Assembly: GCA_009103225.1 (NCBI GenBank)
Contig: RHPI01003508.1
Location: 154,838 to 218,837, forward strand
Length of the DNA: 64,000 nt
Direction: 5' to 3'
Origin: Chlorokybus atmophyticus
Lineage: Eukaryota > Streptophyta > Chlorokybophyceae > Chlorokybales > Chlorokybaceae
Made by a program: the position numbers and the translations under genes. Positions 48,538 to 61,440 of the stretch are shown here, piece by piece; position 1 is the first letter of the stretch, and the number at the start of each line of letters is the position of its first letter. The notes under the pieces are model-generated. The model was not told where the DNA came from, did no database searches, and worked only from the letters and a program-made list of their open reading frames with translations.

Positions 48538-51500
48538 AGTGTCGCCTCCGCCTTCCGGGGGCGGCTGCGCGGACATCAGCCCCCCCGCATCCGATGAGGC
48601 ATTGAACTCAACCCGACAGAGTAACCCCAGAATAACCTACACACCCACGCCACGCGCGCCTCCACTCTGCTCGCCGCCGCCTGCCGTTGTCGCCCACACC
48701 GCCCACGTCACCTCCGCCGCCGCTACCTCGCGCCACAGCTCTGCTGTACAAATCAACCCTAACGTGCGCACAGCCTACCCTACAAGTTGCATGCTAGGCA
48801 ACAACGCTGTCCAAAAATTGGCCAAGGCTACCTACTATTGAGGTTAGACTAACTGCGTCTCGTCACTTCTGGGGACCATGACGGACCGTACACCAGGCAA
48901 CTTTGCTGTAGTTATTATTACTAGTACAATCGCCTTCAATCAGTTGTACAATCATAAACGTCTGCAGCGCATGGGAATGTTGATCACATAAGGTATGTGC
49001 CAGGTAGGTTGCCCACGTATCTTCAAGTGCTATGGAGTTGCGACTTCAAAGTAGTAGGTTTTATGATATAATGCCCACACTATCACTCAATAATACACAC
49101 TACCACAAACAAGTACCAACCAAGGTATTACCGTAGTGCTACGATTTGTTTTGGTTAGTAGATAAGTATGGTATTTTACGAATCAAACACTTCCCTGCTC
49201 GGCGGCAGCGAACAAATGCATAGTTTTGCAAGGACTTGCCCCGTCACATTACTTACATTTATCAGGCGCTCGTCACGAACAACTCGGAGTAATTACGGTA
49301 GAATAGAGGGGGGTGGGATCATGTAAACAAGGGGGCTTCTATCCGGGCAAATACAGTAGGTAGGTTGTCCGCGTGTTTCCTGGCAATCAAACTACTACTT
49401 TAAAGTGTTTAGACTAGTAGGGTAGACTCGGGTGAGGGTAGACAAATACAGCAGGGCTTTGCTGAGGTACCTTCCCAGCTGCGTGGAAATTCTTGCAACA
49501 CTTATATTTCGTTGGTGTGTTAGGCTACGCGCGGACTGGATTGGTGGTCCCTGTCTGCAAGGCCCGTGAATCCAGGTTGGTTGTAGCAAACGACAAAAGG
49601 CAGGCAGGTACGCTCCCGCAATTGGTCCAAGTCCCCAACCGTCCCCCTCCAACTGTTCAGTGTTGCGTTGGGCCAACGCCGTTGGCCGCCCCTACCTGCT
49701 ACGCACTCCGCGGCACACAACCCTAGCTGTTTTACTCAACACGTTCTCAATGATTCCCCTCATTTAGGGGTTGGAAGGGGTGTTTGACAATGACCTGACT
49801 GACATGATTGCGACGCATAGCTGCTTGGGCAGCATTCAGTCAGTGTGGACCGTTTCATACGGATCTTGACGCTGTTAAGCTCGTTTGCCTCCGTTCGCAG
49901 TGACTTGCCGGAAAAATAGCGGCCGGGGTGGTCAATGCACCGACCAGCCAACAACCGGCATAACACTTGTAAGGCCAGTTACCTTCAGCCGCAAAGCATC
50001 GGACAGCAATTGCGCACTGTCGGGCGAATGTCGCGGTTCGGTTACCTTGACGTGACGTATGCAGGCCTGACCGCGATACTTGCGACTTTTTGAGGGACAG
50101 CAAGCTATACTTGTGTCGATGGCGCGCAGTACTTCTTGAGCGGCCGCAAGCACGCAATCAAAGGAAGTTGCCCCCTGTGCCGGTTTTGAATCCGTCAGCC
50201 ATCATAATTGGTGCCGGCAAAGCAGACACGCGGACGCACAGCATACGACAACATGGCACAGGCCATGCTAGCCATGCAAGTTGCAACGCGCAAGCGTAAG
50301 ACCATCCTGTATGAGGGGGCCACCAGGCTGTATTACAGGATGGTTGTAGGCTTACCATCCAACAATCCTCTGTTACATAAATATTTAACGTAATGCACAA
50401 TACCAGACTGTCCGTACCTAAAAGGGAAGATGATCGTTATAAGTTGCACGGCGGCTTGCAAATTGCCATGAGCAATTGCAATCTAGATTGCATGGGAGTT
50501 TTGCTCATGGACCCCAAATGTGTTGCAACACATTTAAGGTCCAACACTAACCACCAGGCTGGTGATTAGTCCAACATGTTTTGCATTAGTAAAACAGTTC
50601 AATAAGTACATCTGATTCTGTTAGAGTGAATAAAAGGGAAGTCCACCGACTTTTTTACTTTTAACAATGGCTTACTTAAGCGTGTTTTAAAGATGTGATT
50701 GATAGAAGAGCGGCACGAGCATGACAAGCACTTTCTCACATCTTACACCCCTCGTTGATGTGTAAATTAACAGTTATGCATGCCACCACCATAAGTATAA
50801 CATTGATAATGCATTCGAGTTGTGCACTTGCAGATGAGAAGGGCAACGTGTACGAGTACGGGTCGACTCAACTTAACGATAACGTAGCATTGCTTAACAC
50901 TGCGCTTCACATGCTTCACAGCAAGAAGGTGTTTTAGTTAACGTTTTGTGTACACATACGCACAAATAGCTATTTTTTTTACAGGTGCAAAAGCAAGAGT
51001 CTTAATACAACTCGCGCATAAATTCGTTTTTTGTTATGAACCTATTATGCAGTACGTGTGCAATTTATTAATAATTTCTAGATCGGGCCCGGATATGCAC
51101 ACATCTCGCATTAATCATCGTGATTACACTTATGCATGGTTATATGGTCGCAACTTTGATGTTCACAAGTGATAGCTGTATTAAATCTGTCAATTAATTA
51201 AACTTACATAACATCTTTTGTTTAAATATGGTAGTGTGCAAAAATGCGGACTTGTGCACATGCACAAACATATACATATATGCATACAAATTTCACAAAT
51301 ACGCGCACGTGCATGCAACACATGAAAAGATCATTATCAAACATATGTAAATGTTCAATTCGCATGGTGAGGTTGGGCGGATGATGTAATGAAAGACTGC
51401 TATTTGCATGCAAAAGACATTGCTAATTATAAATAAGATGTCCACCACTCTTGAGTGGTTTTCTTGCATGCTCCACTGCATACAATTCAATGCAGCAAAA

Positions 51501-52016
51501 GAAACCGACATATGCATACGCATTAACCACAACATGCATGCGATGATCGATGTTGATGTTTACTTCTGTTGAGCATCATTTGCCACTAAACCCCATCGAT
51601 TACTGTAGCCCAAGCATGTTACAGGTTACATGTAAGTTTACATAGGCCTACTCATTTACAGTTTACAGTCTCATGTCTGATGTGCATGTGCCTTGAGGCT
51701 TGAGCTCGCGCGCGACCTACTCGTGTGAAGCTCAACGCCATAGAGTTTGCACTCAGGTACAAGCAGCAGCAGCGTCGGTATCAAGCTCTGCTCGTTCCTG
51801 CTGCAAATTGTACCCATGGACGTGGTTGGCAACATCGCTGGCATTGCCTGTGGTATCCACGAGGTGCTTCATGCTTCATGCAGCAGCAAGCATGCCGAAG
51901 AAGTAGCTGAAAGCCTGTGATGATGTGAGCGTCATCGTCGTGGTCGACGCCGTCATCGCCGTCGTAGGAGGAGGCGGTTGTGCTCGAGGAGGAGGAGGTA
52001 GTGCTTGTGTTGCGGT
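48538..52016. other. Intergenic region between divergent RWP-RK and RAD51C genes
   Basis: The GC-rich part, 48540-48840, is probably promoter or 5' UTR. The stretch 48850-51700 is mixed, with AT-rich patches near 50600-51300, and ORFs up to 93-100 codons (49395-49676, 49855-50157) that show no family. A short plus frame at 50755-50937 contains DEKGNVYEYGSTQLNDNVALL, which looks protein-like, but I could not extend it. The missing N-terminal exon(s) of RAD51C could lie between 51700 and 52000. Confidence 0.45.
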
Positions 52017-54456
52017 ATGGAGGGTGCGCGCTCTGCGCTGGAGCTGCTGCACCGGGAGGGCGGCCGCCGCCGCATCGTCACGTTCTGCCCCGCCCTGGAC
52101 TCGCTCCTGGGTGGCGGCGTCGCCCCGGGCCACGTCACGGAGTTTTGTAAGCAACAACAGAGTTTGTTTGTTTGCTTTCTTATTTTCTTTGGATTGTTTG
52201 CTTTGATTGCCCCTTTTGTAGCACAATCAGCACAGATTGGCACAGAGACAGTGCATCACCGCTGTTGGGATTCAAGCTTAGTGATGGTCTTGTGCGTGGA
52301 ATGGCACATGCATGCGTGCGTATATGCATGTGCGCATTCATGCGCTCACAATTGATCGCACGCGCAATGCGTGCGTGGGCGAGTGCGCATTGGCTGGCAC
52401 TGAGGTGTCTGTCTTTTTCTTAATGTGCTGCAGGTGGAGTCCCTGGCATGGGCAAAACGCAGCTGGGGTAAACACCGCATTTTGCTACTTGAACACGGTA
52501 CTCATCGCACTGCATGCCATGTATTGTTGCACTGCATGCATGCGCAAAATAGCAATAAGAACAAGGAGTGCGTCATTGTAGGAATCATGTTATGAAACAA
52601 CCGCTGGTGCTCCTTTGTCTTTGATTCTTATTTTATGCTATGCATGTAAACTCGCAAGACATCTCCGTGGTAATGCTTCATCATGTTATTGGCCGCTTTA
52701 AAGCAGCTTTTAACAACGAATCGTTATGAATTATTGCTCGTACATGCTGTCATAAACAAATATTGACATTGATGAGTGCAACAGGTAAATAACCACACGG
52801 GTTGTTGCCGGTTCAGCCTTGTGATGAGGCATTGCTTTTATTCAGCTCGTGTGGTTAATTGATTGGGTAATCAAGGCGCTGTACACCAGCATTACATACA
52901 ACAGCAGTGGCGATGGTTACTGATGGTTGAATGCGCAGCATCCAGCTGGCAGTGGATGTGCAGATACCAGCTTGCTTCAAGGGCCTAGCCGGTCAGGCCA
53001 TCTACATAGGTGAGATGACAGCTTGCATGTGGGTGCTATGTTGCTAGCAGTTTTATTGAGCATGCAACATGGGGCTTGAGTTCGTGTGTGCGTTCCTGTG
53101 TGCTTCATGTTTGCCAGCTGTCATGAATGTGCGCATGTGGGCGCTTGCTCCCGCAGACACTGAAGGCAGCTTTGCTGTCGAGCGTGCTGTGGAGATGGCT
53201 GATGCGTGTTCCGCTCATCTGCGCCGCCTTGCTGTTAACTCCAACAACCCTGAGCAGGTCAGTTGCATTGCTCAGAAGCGAGAAGATACACTTGCAACAT
53301 CCGTCCTTGAGGGTGTAAGAAGCTAATATGTACACGCAGACATGCATGTGCACAAACACAATTACTTGCCCGTATGCATGCGCGCGTGCAAGCGTACATG
53401 CGCACTCAAGAGTGTACACACTTGCTTGAACACGTACACAAACACACGCACACACAGCACACCACTGAGCGCGTGCTTATTCACAGATGGCCGCCGCTGG
53501 TGGCTTCAGTCGGGAAACAGCGCTGAGCGGCATACACTACATGCGCGTACACGATGCAACTGAGCAGGTCTGTTCTCTGGCTTGCATTCTAGTTCCCCCT
53601 CATCATCAGCACACAAACCAACCTAAACCTTCTCTGTTCCCAACCAAACAGTTGGCAGCGGTGACGGCCCTGCCGCACCTGTTGCAGCAGCTGCCTCAGG
53701 TCAAGCTTGTCATCATCGACTCCGTGACGTTCCACTTCCGGCAAGGGTGGTCGCAAGACATGCCCCAGCGCACGCGGCTGCTCGCGCAGATGAGTCAGGG
53801 ATTGACTGCACTCGTTGCCAACCTCGACATCGCGGTGAGTGCAATATGTTGGTTTGTCGAGTTTTGCCTGAAGATTTGTTGAATGAGGAAATCGTGTTCC
53901 AGGTGGTTATGATGAATCAAGTCACCATCAAGATTAGCAAAGATGGCTCTGCGTCACGCCTCATTCCTGCACTTGGTAAGAAGCAATGATGTTGTGTCCT
54001 CCTCCCCACCCCACACGGCCATCAGTGCACATAGACAGGCATTGGTGACATAATCTGGTGAGAGATTTACGCAAACACGCTTGCACATAGATACGCTCAC
54101 ATTCTGGCGCACGTGTGCGCAAGAATGCACACGCACGCATGTAGACAGGCACATTGTTGCAAACCCGCATGCACGTACACTTTCTCACCCGCACATAGAC
54201 ACGCATGCGCGTTTTCTTGTTTCACAGCGTGCATGCTTTTGCAGGCGAGACATGGGCGCACGCAGCTACAGAACGCGTGATCCTGTTCTGGAGCGAAGGC
54301 AAGCGCAGCGCTTACCTGTACAAGTCTCCCTCGCTGAAGGCGGGCTTTGCGCAGTACACCATCGCGTCGGAAGGGGTGCGCGGGGTCAGTGCAAGCGGCA
54401 AACGAGTCAAGGTGGATGCGAATGATGATGGGCGGCAAGGAAGTGAACCGCAGTGA
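52017..54456 (+). CDS. RAD51C: RAD51C-like recombinase (RecA-fold RAD51 paralogue)
   Basis: A DNA-dependent ATPase of the RAD51 paralogue complexes used in homologous recombination and crossover resolution, in the nucleus. Exons: 52017-52146, 52434-52467, 52939-53009, 53157-53257, 53487-53567, 53652-53834, 53903-53975 and 54245-54456; all phases agree (294 aa). SALELLHREGGRRRIVTF and LDSLLGGGVAPGHVTE lead to Walker A GVPGMGKTQLG, split by the first two introns, then IQLAVDVQIPACFKGLAG and TEGSFAVERAVEMADAC. Walker B is VKLVIIDSVTFHFR. VVMMNQVTIKI and ALGETWAHAATERVILFW, with YLYKSPS, are typical of RAD51C. The usual N-terminal helix-hairpin-helix region of about 80 residues is absent, because this ATG follows an in-frame stop at 51999. 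Either an upstream exon is missed or the protein is short. The C-terminus ends in a basic stretch, GKRVKVDANDDGRQ. Confidence 0.93.
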
Positions 54457-55379
54457 GGTCTGGTTAGTGTCAAGTGGGATGCATTTCGCCTGATTGTACA
54501 TTTATATGACACCATGACTTGCATGAGCAAGCCTTGGGAATGCAAAATCTGAATTGCGCAATTGCTGTCAAAGTCAAGGGCAGCATTGCAGTCCATGCAA
54601 GTTCTATTTACAAATCTGCCTACTGACTGCAGGGTAGGAGTTTCATGCTTGTGTGTCCCCAGGCAGTGCAAATTATGGATATTGACCAAGGTGACTCCCT
54701 GAGGATTATGAAGAAGAGCACACATATCCCTCTTGCATTTTATTTACATAGAGCAGGAATAGCGCATAATACATAAGACACAACAATCGAGGGGCCGTGA
54801 GCTAGGACTAGATAGATTGCAGTACATGCAGCAGAGCCAACGCAGCATACAACCTAGCAGCAGCAATCACACGGGGTGGGGGCCCTCTATGCTAACTATG
54901 TGCACTTGCTAGCAGCAAGCGAGGAAGGGAGGGGGTATGGGGAGGGGGAGAACAGCAGCAAGGACCCGGGATCACCAGCAGGAGCGCGTCAGCCACGTCC
55001 ACGACACGCAGCAGCAAGCACGACGTGGACTCAAAAACAGCTCACATATACCATCCGCATTGTTTGTACACTCACATGCACAGCATTGCGTATTTCATAC
55101 ACTACTCAGTTGAAGTATGATGCAATCACAGCGACTTCTGCGTGCATTGACTCAGCCTACAATTTTGTGAAGGTGTGAAGCCTGCAGCAAAGCCTGCAGC
55201 AAAGCGCACACTCAACAAAGCGCTGGGTTGAGTCTGAAAGTTGTAATATACAAGGCGCATACAGGCTTGTGATGATGCCCATATGTCCCACAAAAGCTGT
55301 ATGCTTGCAGGCACCATGAGACAGGCTAACTAGCATATCTCATACTGCCACACAGGCATGGGAACTAGGCAAATTGTAC
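54457..55379. other. Intergenic DNA between convergent genes
   Basis: The 3' flanks of RAD51C (plus) and of the VOC gene (minus). No gene or notable repeat seen. Confidence 0.5.
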
Positions 55380-56826
55380 TCAACCCTGCAACTCAAAGAA
55401 CTCCAGTGCATTGCCATCGGGGTCACGCGTGAACAGCGCCTTTCTGCCAGACTTGCTCATTGTGTATTTGCAGCCTGCATGAGTGACGAAGCATAAGTTT
55501 ACGAACATGGTTACGCACGAAACTGCCAGAACACAACACGCAAGCAACGACAAGTTAAACGCACCACGAGCAGTCAATGAATCCGCCATTGCGTCTAACT
55601 GGTTGACCGCAATGCAGCTGTGCCGGTCTTCACCTGCACACACATCCACACATGTCGCCACGTAAGCTCTTCATGTACACGAACACCCTGAGACACACCC
55701 CAACCCCACCACCCCCGCGGCCGCAAACACACCCACAGACCACGTCGCCATGTGTACGGCTCATTTGCATATGGACACACGCACACACGTATGCAGGCAT
55801 GCGTGCACATGCACAAGTGTTCCATCAACAGCAACAGCACGCCACTCAAGCTTTCCAAGCCTCCTCCTAGCCGCTCACCGCCGTGCTCAGGTCGGCCCGT
55901 GGTGCTGTCCGGGTTGGTCAGCTCCATGAGGTGGATCATCGTGCCCTTGCCGACCCACAGCCACACGCCGCGGTAGTACAGGCGGTCGTCGGGACGCGCG
56001 GTGTTGATGGACATGCCTGCAGAAAGGAACACCTCATGGATATGTGTACAATGTTCACGAAGTAAGCACACACATATGCATGTGTGCCTGTCAGCATGAA
56101 CCTGTGCATAAACATGCATGAATGCATACATTCGCATGCATGTGCGTGTGCGCGTGCATTGTACGCGCACATACAAATAAATTATGCATGTGTATGTACG
56201 CATGCAAGCATGCGTTGTTGTGCGGATGTGCATACACATACATAAACACTTGCATGCATTTGCATGTGCATGTGCATGTACACACACGTGCAATCGTTTT
56301 CCGGTTGCATGCGTGCACGCAGGCGTGAAGGCGTGCGCGTACACACACATGCATGGACGTGCCCATGCATGCATCTTGGCATGTGTCCTAGCAACAGCCC
56401 CATGAGCACACGCACCAAGCACGCCGCAGTAGAACTCCAGGGACTTCTCCAGGTTCTCGCATATGATTCCAGTATGGTGCAAGCCATCATACCCAATCGC
56501 TGCAGCGACAGCGTGTTATCATCACAACTCCAGCAACGGGAAGAAAGAATTCACCACACATGTGCACAAACATACACGCGCATAGACACACGCGCGCGCA
56601 CGCGCACACATCTCTCACCTCCCGCCACTTCATCGTTCACCCTCGTGCTCTCGGCCAGTCTCTTCGACAAGCCCGCGTTCTGAGCCTTGCGCTGCGCCAC
56701 TGCCGTCGCATCAGTCGCGGCCATGTGATCTGTGCTCAAGGCGCAACGCACGACGCGAGACGCCTGCACAGTGACCACGTGTTGGCTTTGTGTGTTGCAA
56801 GCGGATGAATCAGCACAAAGTCCCAT
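55380..56826 (-). CDS. VOC/glyoxalase-fold metalloprotein, five exons
   Basis: Vicinal oxygen chelate superfamily, which includes glyoxalase I and methylmalonyl-CoA epimerase. Exons: 56826 (or 56724)-56619, 56499-56416, 56016-55879, 55633-55565 and 55474-55380; phases agree. From the ATG at 56724 the protein is 163 aa. The domain reads GLHHTGIICENLEKSLEFY, then a line with RGVWLWVGKGTMIHLMEL, then DRHSCIAVNQLDAMADSL, and ends FTRDPDGNALEFFELQG. The four metal-ligand positions can be read as His (HHTGI), Glu (HLMEL), His (DRHSCI) and Glu (LEFFEL). An in-frame ATG at 56826 would add 34 residues containing VQASRVVRCAL, possibly part of an organelle transit peptide; the frame stays open further upstream. 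Two introns are longer (56017-56415 and 55634-55878). The substrate cannot be told from sequence. Confidence 0.87.
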
Positions 56827-57566
56827 GCCTTGTGTGAAGGGGGTGGAAAGAGGCCTGAACGACAGCGTGGCGGTGAGGTGGATGTTGACGCATGCGACAG
56901 CCGCTGCACCTGAGAGTACCAACTTTGAGTGCAGTGAGTGAAGCACTGAAGACCTGAATCAGGAAGTGTTGGTGGTAAGTCGCAGATGCATGCATGTTGG
57001 AGGACTTGCGGCCTCATGCAAGCGAACTCCATGTGTTTGGTATTGTGCAACCAAGGTAGTAAGCCATCCAATCCTAGATGAGATGATCGATTAGTCAATC
57101 GCTCATTCAAGCCAGCACCTTGGCGCTGCAACTGGCAGCAGCAGAGTACACCGCGCCTGCAGCTTGCATGACGTCCACCACTCTAAGTCTCCTCTCTTCT
57201 CTCTCACCTTCAGACTAACCTCACCACCGCCGCCACCACCGCCGCCGCCTCCTCGCCAGCCGTGCCTCCACGTGTCTCACTCTCAGATCTCCCCTTTTTC
57301 TTGCTCATTGCTTAGCGGATCAGGATGAATCAATCATGCGAACAATGCACCCTTGATTCACTCCAATTGATTCACTGAACAAACCATCGAACAGGTAAGC
57401 AGTGAGAATAAATTGTACTGCACATTCCAGCAGAGTTCCTGCAGTAGTGGTGAGGCACTCAGCCTGGCGGCGGCGGCGGCGGGGGCGTCGTGGTGGAGCT
57501 TGCCTTTGTCGTTGTCCGAAGCAGCAAACTGCCTTTGTACGGAAGCATAGAGACGTGTGTCCTGTC
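56827..57566. other. Intergenic region between divergent genes
   Basis: Likely promoters of the VOC gene (minus) and the CNNM-like gene (plus). A pyrimidine/GCC-rich stretch at 57180-57300 contains CACC/GCC triplet runs. No ORF is supportable. Confidence 0.5.
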
Positions 57567-60540
57567 ATGAGGGATCTGGCGCTGCCTGGCCTGGTGCTGG
57601 CTGCCACTGGAGGAGGAGCACCAGGCCAGCATGGCCCAGGCCAGGCCGTCGCCGCTGCCATGGTCAACTGGTTACCGCACATTGAGACGCACAACATCGG
57701 CGAGCTGCTCACCCTGCTCGCCATCGCCCTGGCGCTCGTTAGCTTCGGCGGCCTCATGTCCGGCCTCACTCTTGGCCTCCTCTCCCTGGATGATGTAAGC
57801 TCTCAGACAAGGTTTCCAGCTGCTTGTGTGCTCATTGTGTATGTGTGTATGTGGTGTGGTTGAGCGTGTGAGTTGTACATAGGTTGATTTGGAGGTGGTG
57901 AGGAGGAGCGGGACGCCGATGGAGCAGAAGTACGCCGCCGCTGTGCTGCCGCTGGTGGAGCAGCAGCACCTGGTGGGTGGGTTTGAGGGTGGGTGCGTGT
58001 GTCTGTGGCTGGAACGCAGACACACACATACACATGGCATTTCAGCATACTTTACTCGCAATGCATGTCTCAGTTGTTAGCTGTTACTTCACTTCTTTCA
58101 CAATGTTGCATACAAGTATTCAGTCTGGGTGTGTTGTCATCCATGCTACGCAGGCTTGATGCTTGTTGCTGCTCTGTGATGATGACACAGGTGCTTTATA
58201 ATTGCGTGGTTCACTGCGCATTTTTCATCCACGCATTCTACTATGTTTTCTTGTCATGTTGATGTGTGTCTGTCTCTCCTTTTGTGCAGCTGCTTGTCAC
58301 TCTGCTGCTGTGCAATGCGGCTGCCATGGAGGCGCTGCCGCTGGTGTTGGACAGGATAGTGGATCCCGTCACGGCTGTCGTGCTGTCTGTCACACTCGTC
58401 CTCGTATTTGGAGAAGTCCTCCCTCAGGTATGAACATTGTCTTCCTTCAAACAGTATGTTGCTTCATGTGTGCTGTACGTGCGTGTCACATTCACACACG
58501 CAATTCACCAGCCACTAGACATTGTAACTCGTTTGTAACACCACACACCCCATTCTCACATGCATGCTTTCATCAAGTGCTGCTGCTAGTCAACGAGATT
58601 CACGTATAAGTATACCCAGTGATTGAAAGGTGATTGAAAAGTACACCTCAAATGGAAGAACTCGCACTCCGATCACGTGCAAACATTGCGTGTTTCTTCA
58701 CGCATGTTGTGGTGCCTTTGTGGCTATGACTTTGGTGTTGTACGTACATGTGACGATGACATATATACAACAAGATACACACATTCCAGCAACTTGACGG
58801 TGCACAACACCATTGCACCACTGGTACAGATGCATGCTTACCTACCAGGTGCTGCTAGCCAGCGACATCTGCGCATAAGCACAGCAGGTTAATGCATGTT
58901 CAACAGCGGTTGTAATGAGAAACCACAGGCGGTGTGTTCGAGGCACGGCATGGCGATCGGCGCGAAATCAGCGTGGCTGGTGCGCGTGCTCATGTTGGTC
59001 TGCTACCCCGTCGCATACCCCGTGGCCAAACTCCTCGATTGGATGCTTGGCGAGGATCATTCGGCCCTCTTCCGGCGATCCCAACTGAAGGTTAAAATTA
59101 GCGTGCATGTGTGTATGTGCGAGTGTGCTCAGGCTCATGCATGCGCGTGCACGTGTGTGTGTTTGCAAAACATAGATTAACTCTATAACTGGCTTTCAGC
59201 AATTGATCCACCTTTTGTGGTGCAGGCCTTTGTCGATGTTCATGATGAGATTGCCGGTCACGGCGGGGAGCTTACCCACGACGAGGCGATGATCATTGGC
59301 GGGGTGCTCGGGATGATAGAGAAGAGTGTTCGAGCCATCATGACGCCCCTCGACAAGACTTTCATGCTCGCCGAAGATGCTGTACTCGACAGCGACACCC
59401 TTATCACTGTCATGCACAAGGTACTGCTTTGCTGCAGTCCATCCTTAAGTTGTGCAACATGGGTAAAGCTTTGTAGCGTTGGTCATGATTATCGAGATGC
59501 TGAGTAGGCGCGCTTGACATTCTGAGACAGCACAGCATCGTGTGCGCATGCATGTGTATTTGCTCCACTTGAAACGTACTATCTTGCTGCAGGGGTTTTC
59601 GCGCATTCCGGTGCATGCAGCTGGCACGAGGGAGCGCATTATTGGATTGTTGCTTGTGAAGAACCTAATCATGGTGGATCCCAACAAGAGCCTGCCTCTG
59701 AAAGCCATACCTCTGCGCGATCTCCCCGTGTACGTCGACGGCACAGTCCATAAGTCATTGCATTAGATACACCCAGACTTTATCACATATCCTTTGTGTG
59801 CATGCAGGATTCGAGCCGACACGATGATGTCGGACATGCTGAACCACTTTAGAATAGGTAGGTCTCATTTGACAGCCGTTGTGGAGAACAACGAAGAGGG
59901 CGAAAAGGTCATTGGCGTGGTCACGCTTGAGGATGTCCTGCAGCAGATCCTGCAGGTAGTTTGTGTTAAAGTGCAGAGTGGTGGCACAATGTGGACAATG
60001 CAATGGCATATGATGTAATGTGGGTCACTGTTAGGGTGAGATTGCTGATGAGACACCTGCCGAGCTTGCACGAGAGATGGAGTTCGTGAGAAGACAAGCG
60101 ACGACTCACCGACTTGCGCAAGCGATATCCACCTTGCGTCACGGGCAGCCTGCCAGCCACGCGTAAGTTTCATCCATCTGCCTAAAACTTGCAATGCTCA
60201 ACACTCTTATCAGCATGCATAGCAACCTTATTGTGTCAACTCTACATCAACTTGTTCGTGGTTGTGTGCGCGCAGTGCGCACGTGTGGTTGCACAGAACG
60301 CTGACGTTGCCAAATGCCGCGAGGAGGGTTGCGAGCAGCACGGACAACAGGAGCCACTCGCCGGCGAAGGCTCGGGAGTCCGCCTCCGTGCCGGTGTCGC
60401 CGGTGGGTTCGCCGCAGAATGCGTACGAGACTGGCAACGGCGGTCATGAGCCTGTTTCGCCGGGGCCGCTGGCATCGACGTCGGCAAGCAAGATAAAGGC
60501 GGACAGCCGCACACCGCTGTTGCGTGGCGGGAGGTCGTGA
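57567..60540 (+). CDS. CNNM/Mam3-like membrane protein (DUF21 plus CBS pair), 496 aa, nine exons
   Basis: The family handles Mg2+ and other divalent cations at the plasma, vacuolar or plastid membrane. Exons: 57567-57794, 57883-57972, 58290-58427, 58929-59090, 59226-59420, 59593-59729, 59808-59955, 60035-60162 and 60276-60540, all in phase. The DUF21 region has membrane segments LLTLLAIALALVSFGGLMSG, then LLVTLLLCNAAAMEALPLVL, then AVVLSVTLVLVFGEVLPQ (the conserved GE-x-x-PQ) and WLVRVLMLVCYPVAYPV. A short acidic and basic segment leads to the CBS pair: IMTPLDKTFMLAED with GFSRIPVHAAGTRERIIGLL, then SHLTAVVENNEEGEKVIGVV ending TLEDVLQQIL. The C-terminal tail is Ser/Pro-rich and disordered. 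No cyclic-nucleotide-like domain is visible. I prefer the start at 57567; the ORF is also open upstream. Confidence 0.93.
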
Positions 60541-61440
60541 CGATAAGATTGGAGTGAAGCGTTGCTGCTGCGGGTGCATGCAAGCGGGTGGACAAGCAGC
60601 GCGTGCAGCGTGGGACCATAGCTGGTTGCTCGTCTGCTCAAGGCAAACTAGGCTGTCTTTGGGGATTCATACTGCGCTGCGCAGTTGCTAATCAAATGGC
60701 GGTGCCGCGCAGCTGTTACGGTGGCCTCGTGCTAAGACCTTGCGCGGGCTGATTGTGCGTCATTGGCGAAACCAACCAGACGGAGGTTTTTGCTCTTGAT
60801 GCAGCGTGCATTTGGACATACTGGTCATGATGCAGTAGTACACAAGGTAGCGGTGCTTGTGTTCGTTTGGCCACATTGCCTGCACCACTTCAAGTCAGCA
60901 AGTTGCTGAATGGGCTTTGCATATTGTGCGCATGTTGCTGTGATTGACATTTCGTTAAGGAAGCCCAAGGTAGATCTAAGGAGCCATGTTGGCAAGCAGG
61001 CAGCACGGCTAGCACGGCTAGCACGGCACACAGACACCGGCAAGCAATTGCAACACTGCTGTGCCAACAAACGATTCAACTAGCATGTGATAGGCAGAAT
61101 GTGTAGGTAGAGTACCAAGGAATTTCTCCCATAGTGGGAAGTTGCAGCCGATAACTGAGCATTGTGCAGTTTGTCCACACCTACCATATCAATAAGCCCT
61201 ACCAACCACGCACTGCCATGCCACACCTCATTGCCAGCCAGCTGAGCATTGCCTGAGGTCCCTGTCATCAATGTTCACGTACCTCTTGCTTGGGGGTTGG
61301 GTCAAATCTTCCAACCTCGCATGCCACACGGTCAACACTGGTACTCTCAGTCTTACTACCGAAGGGGACCTCGTGCGAACCCCCGACGACGCCCTTCTCG
61401 CTGAAGTGTTGGCAGTTGGGGTCCCCACACGACAATCACC
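60541..61440. other. Intergenic DNA
   Basis: The 3' flank of the CNNM-like gene. Includes a small direct repeat (GGCTAGCACGGCTAGCACGG at about 61006-61025). No gene recognised. Confidence 0.5.

Noticed and set aside
51950-52243. Minus-strand ORFs opposite the first RAD51C exon
   Set aside because: Shadows of a GC-rich coding exon whose plus-strand product is clearly RAD51C.
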